A stretch of DNA of 8,915 bases. It comes from a candidate division TA06 bacterium. Its GTDB lineage: Bacteria; Hydrothermota; DG-26; E44-bin18; JADFOU01. Both the position numbers and the translations under genes were made by a program. The stretch is taken from the NCBI GenBank assembly GCA_022562655.1, contig JADFOU010000069.1, positions 1-8,915 on the forward strand. Direction: 5' to 3'. Position 1 is the stretch's first letter. The number at the start of each line of letters is the position of its first letter. Positions 6,220 through 8,915 of this stretch are shown piece by piece. The notes beneath the pieces are model-generated. The model searched no databases. It was given only the letters and a program-made list of their open reading frames with translations, and was not told the origin of the DNA.

Positions 6220-7179
6220 ATGGAAGTTTCCATCATTGTTCCCGCCTTTAACGAAGAGGAGAATGTTTTACCCTTACTGGAGAAACTTGCTGAAGTAGTG
6301 GGGAATATGGAAGGGGGAACTCGTTCGTCTAAGTCGGATGCACTCCGCACTTCTCATTCCTGGGAGGTGATTCTTGTGGACGATGGGTCCACAGACGGCA
6401 CTTTTCAAAAAGCCTTGGAAGGTTCGAAAAAATATCCCTTTCTCAAAATTGTTCGGCATTCGAGAAATCAGGGGAAGACTGAGGCCCTCCTCTCTGGGTA
6501 TGATTCCTCCTCCGGTGAGATTCTTGTTCTTTTCGATGCCGATCTCCAATATCTTCCTTCCGACATCCCGAAATTGGTGGAAAAAATCCAAGGAGGTTTT
6601 GACCTCGTCTGTGGCTTCCGAAAGGGGAGGTATCAGAAACCCTTTGTGACAAAGATTTATAGCCTCCTCTCCCGATGGCTTTTCAGGATCCCGGTTCGGG
6701 ATCAGAATTCGGTGAAGGCCTTTCGTCGAAAGATTTTGGAGGAGGTCCCTTTAAGAAAGGATTGGCACCGTTACCTTGTTGCCCTTGCCCATACCCAAGG
6801 ATTTAAGATCGGTGAGGTAGAGGTGGAACTTCATCCGCGCCTATACGGGGAAGGAAAGTATGGAGGGGCCGGGAGGGTCATCATAGGACTTTTGGATCTC
6901 GTTGCTGTGAAGTTCCAAATCTCCTTTATGAAAAAACCCATGCTTCTCTTCGGGTCTCTGGGGTTGTTCTCACTCCTTCTGGGGTTTCTCACTGGACTTC
7001 TCGCCCTTTATTTGAGGATCTTTCAGAGTTTCGGATTCCGACCTCTCCTCTATCTTGTCATACTTCTCATTTCTTCTGGTCTTCTCCTCTTCGCCCTGGG
7101 ATTTTTGGCAGAAATTCTTTCCGGACTTACAGATAGAATCTCCCGGATTGAGAAGAAGATTTCCTCTCGAAAGGGATAA
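6220..7179 (+). CDS. Family 2 glycosyltransferase, polyprenyl-phosphate (DPM1/ArnC-like) type, membrane-bound
   Basis: A 319-aa enzyme predicted to transfer a sugar from a nucleotide donor to a lipid phosphate on the cytoplasmic face of the membrane. The GT-A domain (about 1-230) has VSIIVPAFNEEENV at the start, nucleotide-binding VDDGSTDGT (D54, D55, D59) and the metal-binding DADLQ (D106-x-D108). A basic stretch follows, then VRDQNSVKAFRR, corresponding to the D...S..K.FRR motif of the DPM1-like group. Two C-terminal membrane helices (about 241-268 and 277-300) end in a short charged tail, the usual ArnC/GtrB architecture. The donor sugar cannot be told from the sequence; adjacency to UDP-glucose dehydrogenase suggests surface glycan or lipid modification. 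Residues about 32-46 form an extra Ser/Gly-rich loop carrying a palindrome (6331-6352). ATG 6220 directly abuts the upstream repeat, with no Shine-Dalgarno sequence; the start fits the family N-terminus. Confidence 0.93.
   Translation: MEVSIIVPAFNEEENVLPLLEKLAEVVGNMEGGTRSSKSDALRTSHSWEVILVDDGSTDGTFQKALEGSKKYPFLKIVRHSRNQGKTEALLSGYDSSSGEILVLFDADLQYLPSDIPKLVEKIQGGFDLVCGFRKGRYQKPFVTKIYSLLSRWLFRIPVRDQNSVKAFRRKILEEVPLRKDWHRYLVALAHTQGFKIGEVEVELHPRLYGEGKYGGAGRVIIGLLDLVAVKFQISFMKKPMLLFGSLGLFSLLLGFLTGLLALYLRIFQSFGFRPLLYLVILLISSGLLLFALGFLAEILSGLTDRISRIEKKISSRKG
6331..6352. repeat. In-frame imperfect palindrome within the glycosyltransferase gene
   Basis: AAGT-CGGA (6331-6338), loop TGCAC, then TCCG (6344-6347), a bulged C and ACTT (6349-6352): an 8-bp stem with one bulge. 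It encodes part of the loop TRSSKSDALRTSHS between the first helix and the WEVILVDDGS strand. Related glycosyltransferases usually have a shorter connection there, so this looks like an in-frame insertion. It is less clean than the palindromes in priA and the VWA gene. Confidence 0.45.
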
Positions 7180-7310
7180 GTCGGTTAAAGGGTCATTGGG
7201 AATTCTCCTACTGGTAGGTTTGGCTGTTAGGCAACGGAGATCCCTGGCCTGACGCCAGGACAGGCTTCGATTCGGTTAAATATTAACGATTCACCATTTA
7301 ACAATTCGAC
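7180..7310. repeat. Intergenic mosaic repeat, copy 4 (with hairpin)
   Basis: It begins with GTCGGTTAAAGGG straight after the TAA stop. It shares an ordered series of blocks with copy 2: TTCTCCTACT, GGTTTGG, TTAGGC, AACGGAGAT and ATTCGGTT. It differs by lacking about 6 bases after TTAGGC and by having an extra 17-nt hairpin module (7243-7259) with a few flanking bases. The right end has ATTAACGATTCACCATTTAAC, written here as successive TTAAC-type octamers, and stops about 10 bases before the ugd start. Confidence 0.75.
7243..7259. repeat. Hairpin module CCTGGC-CTGAC-GCCAGG
   Basis: A perfect 6-bp stem (CCTGGC/GCCAGG) with loop CTGAC. It matches the hairpin at 3253-3269 in length, loop and outer stem. 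The inner stem pairs are G-C and C-G here against T-A and T-G there, so pairing is kept while sequence changes. It is absent from the otherwise collinear copy 2. Confidence 0.75.
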
Positions 7311-7319
7311 CATTTGTAC

Positions 7320-8630
7320 ATGAACATAGGGGTGATCGGATCAGGTCATGTGGGATTGGTGACGGGTTCATGCTTTTCAGAACTCGGAAATAAAGTGATC
7401 TGCATGGATGATGATCAGCAGAAGATCGAGAAGTTGAAAAGAGGGGTGATGCCCTTTTATGAGCCAGGTCTTGAAGAATTGGTGGAGAAAAATGTGAAAG
7501 CAGGAAGACTCTCCTTTACAAATAATCTGAAGGAGGCTGTAGAGAATTCTCTGGTTCTCTTTATCGCTGTGGGGACCCCTTCAAAAGAAAGCGGTGAAGC
7601 CGATTTGACAGCCGTCGAGAGAGTGGCAACGGAGATTGCCCGGACAATTCAAGAATATAAAGTGATTGTAGAAAAGTCCACCGTTCCCGTTGAGACAGGA
7701 CTCTGGATTAAAAGAACGATAGAGAGGAACAAACCCGCAGGGACTGAGTTTGATATGGTTTCCAATCCGGAGTTCCTCAGTGAGGGAAATGCCATCTCAG
7801 ACTTTATGAATCCGGATCGGATCGTCCTGGGATTTGAGACAGTGCGGGCAAAGAAGATTTTGTTCGATCTTTATGCCCCTTTTCAGGTGCCCATTGTAGA
7901 GACAGATATCCAAAGTGCTGAATTGATCAAGCATGCCTCCAATTCTTTTTTGTCGATGAAGATCTCTTTTATCAACACCATTGCAACGCTTTCTGAAAAG
8001 GTCGGTGCAGATGTGGTGAAGATTGCGGAAGGGGTCGGTCTGGATCGACGGATTGGGAAGCATTTTTTAAATGCGGGTGTCGGATTTGGTGGATCTTGTT
8101 TCGGGAAAGACCTCTCTGCTTTTATTGATATTGCCCAGAAGGCGGGTGTTGATTTCGAGCTCCTGAAAGAAGTGAAACAGATTAATCAAGATCTGCGGCG
8201 GCAATTCGTGAAAAAAGTGAAAGAGGCGGTCTGGAACCTTAACGAAAAGACGGTGGGGGTGTTAGGCCTTTCCTTTAAACCCGACACAGACGATTTACGG
8301 GATGCACCGGCCATCGATGTCATTCGATCTCTTCAAGAAGAAGGGGCTCTGGTGAAAGCCTATGATCCTGCTGCCATGGCAAACGCGCGGCACCTTCTCA
8401 AGAATGTCACATTCTGTCAGGATTCTTATGAAGTGGCCCGAGGTGCAGATTGCCTGGTCATCCTGACTGAGTGGAAGGAATTTAAGACACTGAATCTCAA
8501 GCGGCTCAAGACACTCATGTCCCGCCCGATCATCATCGATGGTCGGAATCTCTTTGATCCGGATCAGATGCGGAAAGCGCATTTCCGTTATGTGAGCATC
8601 GGCCGACCTCCCATTTCTGAAAGAAAGTGA
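7320..8630 (+). CDS. ugd: UDP-glucose 6-dehydrogenase
   Basis: Oxidises UDP-glucose to UDP-glucuronate with two NAD+ in the cytoplasm, supplying precursor for surface polysaccharides and other UDP-uronic or pentose sugars. At 436 aa it is full length for the family. The N-terminal Rossmann fold has GSGHVG (G7-x-G9-x-x-G12) and acidic D30. Catalytic features are E151 in EFLSEG, K204 and N208 in the LIKHASN segment, Cys260 in GFGGSCF and D264; Cys260, Lys204, Asn208 and Asp264 carry the same numbers I recall for the Streptococcus pyogenes enzyme. The C-terminal UDP-binding domain has LGLSFKPDTDDLRDAP. The residue two after the nucleophile is Gly instead of the usual Pro (SCFGKD rather than SCFPKD). 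ATG 7320 is chosen over the in-frame TTG 7314, because it starts exactly at MNIGVIGSG. No Shine-Dalgarno sequence is visible. A UDP-ManNAc-type dehydrogenase is less likely given the motifs. Overlapping hairpins follow the stop. Confidence 0.95.
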   Translation: MNIGVIGSGHVGLVTGSCFSELGNKVICMDDDQQKIEKLKRGVMPFYEPGLEELVEKNVKAGRLSFTNNLKEAVENSLVLFIAVGTPSKESGEADLTAVERVATEIARTIQEYKVIVEKSTVPVETGLWIKRTIERNKPAGTEFDMVSNPEFLSEGNAISDFMNPDRIVLGFETVRAKKILFDLYAPFQVPIVETDIQSAELIKHASNSFLSMKISFINTIATLSEKVGADVVKIAEGVGLDRRIGKHFLNAGVGFGGSCFGKDLSAFIDIAQKAGVDFELLKEVKQINQDLRRQFVKKVKEAVWNLNEKTVGVLGLSFKPDTDDLRDAPAIDVIRSLQEEGALVKAYDPAAMANARHLLKNVTFCQDSYEVARGADCLVILTEWKEFKTLNLKRLKTLMSRPIIIDGRNLFDPDQMRKAHFRYVSIGRPPISERK

Positions 8631-8636
8631 CCCTCC

Positions 8637-8669
8637 GGGACCCTTTAGGGTCCCTTCCGACCGGAAGGG
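8637..8669 (+). terminator. Two overlapping hairpins after ugd, putative terminator
   Basis: Hairpin 1 is GGGACCCT/AGGGTCCC (8637-8654), a perfect inverted repeat; in RNA it would form about 7 pairs with a 4-nt loop. Hairpin 2 is CCCTTCC/GGAAGGG with loop GACC (8652-8669). They share three bases, so their full forms cannot exist together. No clean U-run follows, only AAATTTT at 8676-8682, so termination would be weak or factor-assisted. The location, 6 bases after the ugd stop and just before a promoter, fits the end of a transcription unit. Confidence 0.55.
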
Positions 8670-8684
8670 CTTCCAAATTTTCGA

Positions 8685-8714
8685 TTGACGAAATCCCTAT
8701 AGAATTGCTATACT
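8685..8714 (+). promoter_or_regulatory. Putative sigma70-type promoter for the epimerase gene
   Basis: TTGACG (8685-8690; 5 of 6 to TTGACA) and TATACT (8709-8714; 5 of 6 to TATAAT) are separated by 18 bp. Transcription would start near 8721 and leave about 90 bases of leader before the epimerase start. A direct repeat CTATAGA (8697-8703 and 8733-8739) flanks the -10 and start region and might be an operator, though this is weak. It is the best promoter match I found in the window. Confidence 0.6.
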
Positions 8715-8811
8715 TATGGCTCTCCTTAGGTGCTATAGAGGAACATCACTAGGAGTCCTGGTTTATTCGTATCTATTTGTTTTTGTTCAGGTTATGACAA
8801 AATTGATGCCT

Positions 8812-8901
8812 ATGAAGACACTCGTGACAGGCGGATGTGGCTTTATCGGGAGCCACCTTGTGGAACGGCTCCTACAGGATGTTATACCGGAGTCGGAGTA
8901 G
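8812..8901 (+). CDS. NAD-dependent sugar-nucleotide epimerase/dehydratase, N-terminal fragment (broken)
   Basis: The first 22 codons from ATG 8812 read MKTLVTGGCGFIGSHLVERL, then LQ: the textbook start of an extended short-chain dehydrogenase with the NAD-binding GGxGxxG motif (family includes UDP-glucose and UDP-galacturonate 4-epimerases, UDP-xylose synthase and dTDP-glucose dehydratase). The expected second beta-strand ending in an acidic residue does not follow; instead the frame reads DVIPESE and stops at TAG 8899-8901, 14 bases before the window end. None of the three forward frames after about 8880 gives the expected strand, so a single-base shift does not mend it. A rearrangement, an assembly fault at a contig end, or a true pseudogene are all possible. 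In-frame ATGs at 8794 and 8806 are alternative starts; none has a good ribosome site. Placed after ugd, a role using UDP-glucuronate is plausible but unproven. Confidence 0.6.
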   Translation: MKTLVTGGCGFIGSHLVERLLQDVIPESE

Positions 8902-8915
8902 GAACTGGACGTCCC

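Noticed and set aside
7314..7319. TTG as the start of UDP-glucose dehydrogenase
   Set aside because: It adds only two residues before MNIGVIGSG, has no ribosome site, and ATG 7320 fits the family N-terminus exactly.
8716..8811. ATG 8716 as the start of the last gene
   Set aside because: It overlaps the T of the proposed -10 region almost directly, and the added residues do not resemble the epimerase family, which begins at MKTLVTGG.

Overview
This is a bacterial chromosome segment with a near-even base composition. All six intact genes and one broken gene lie on the + strand. The combination of PriA, a stand-alone PTS IIA (PtsN-type) protein, a two-CBS protein, a large VWA membrane protein and sugar-nucleotide genes, with short-period intergenic repeats of the ATTTAAC type, looks most like an uncultured Gram-negative of the Desulfobacterota/Deltaproteobacteria kind. 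That placement is an inference from gene content and style; there is no rRNA or other marker in the window. No phage, plasmid, CRISPR, transposase, tRNA or rRNA was seen.

Layout: 1-103 is a pure 13-bp tandem repeat at the window edge. 133-2688 is priA (replication restart helicase). 2760-3224 is a PTS IIA domain protein and 3320-3754 a two-CBS-domain protein; both have very strong Shine-Dalgarno sequences and may form a small signalling pair. 3878-6118 is a 746-aa membrane-anchored VWA protein with an intact MIDAS motif and a glutamine-amidotransferase-like middle region. 6220-7179 is a membrane-bound family 2 glycosyltransferase of the polyprenyl-phosphate type. 7320-8630 is UDP-glucose 6-dehydrogenase. 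Two overlapping hairpins (8637-8669) and a good sigma70-type promoter (8685-8714) follow. The window ends with the first 30 codons of an NAD-dependent sugar epimerase/dehydratase, which breaks off at an in-frame stop 14 bases before the end. The glycosyltransferase, the UDP-glucuronate-producing dehydrogenase and the epimerase suggest the start of a surface-polysaccharide or glycolipid region.

The most unusual material is between and inside the genes. Four consecutive intergenic gaps (after the PTS IIA, CBS, VWA and glycosyltransferase genes) are filled almost from stop codon to start codon by members of one mosaic repeat family. They share a left end close to AGTCGGTTAAATGG, right ends made of ATTTAAC-type octamers, and in two gaps a 17-nt hairpin whose stem changes are compensatory. 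One copy (6122-6219) is nearly one long inverted repeat. Separately, priA, the VWA gene and the glycosyltransferase gene each carry one palindrome in frame at what looks like a loop or linker, reminiscent of palindromic elements that insert into coding genes. No complete new enzyme or defence system is visible; the repeat family is the best candidate for something undescribed.
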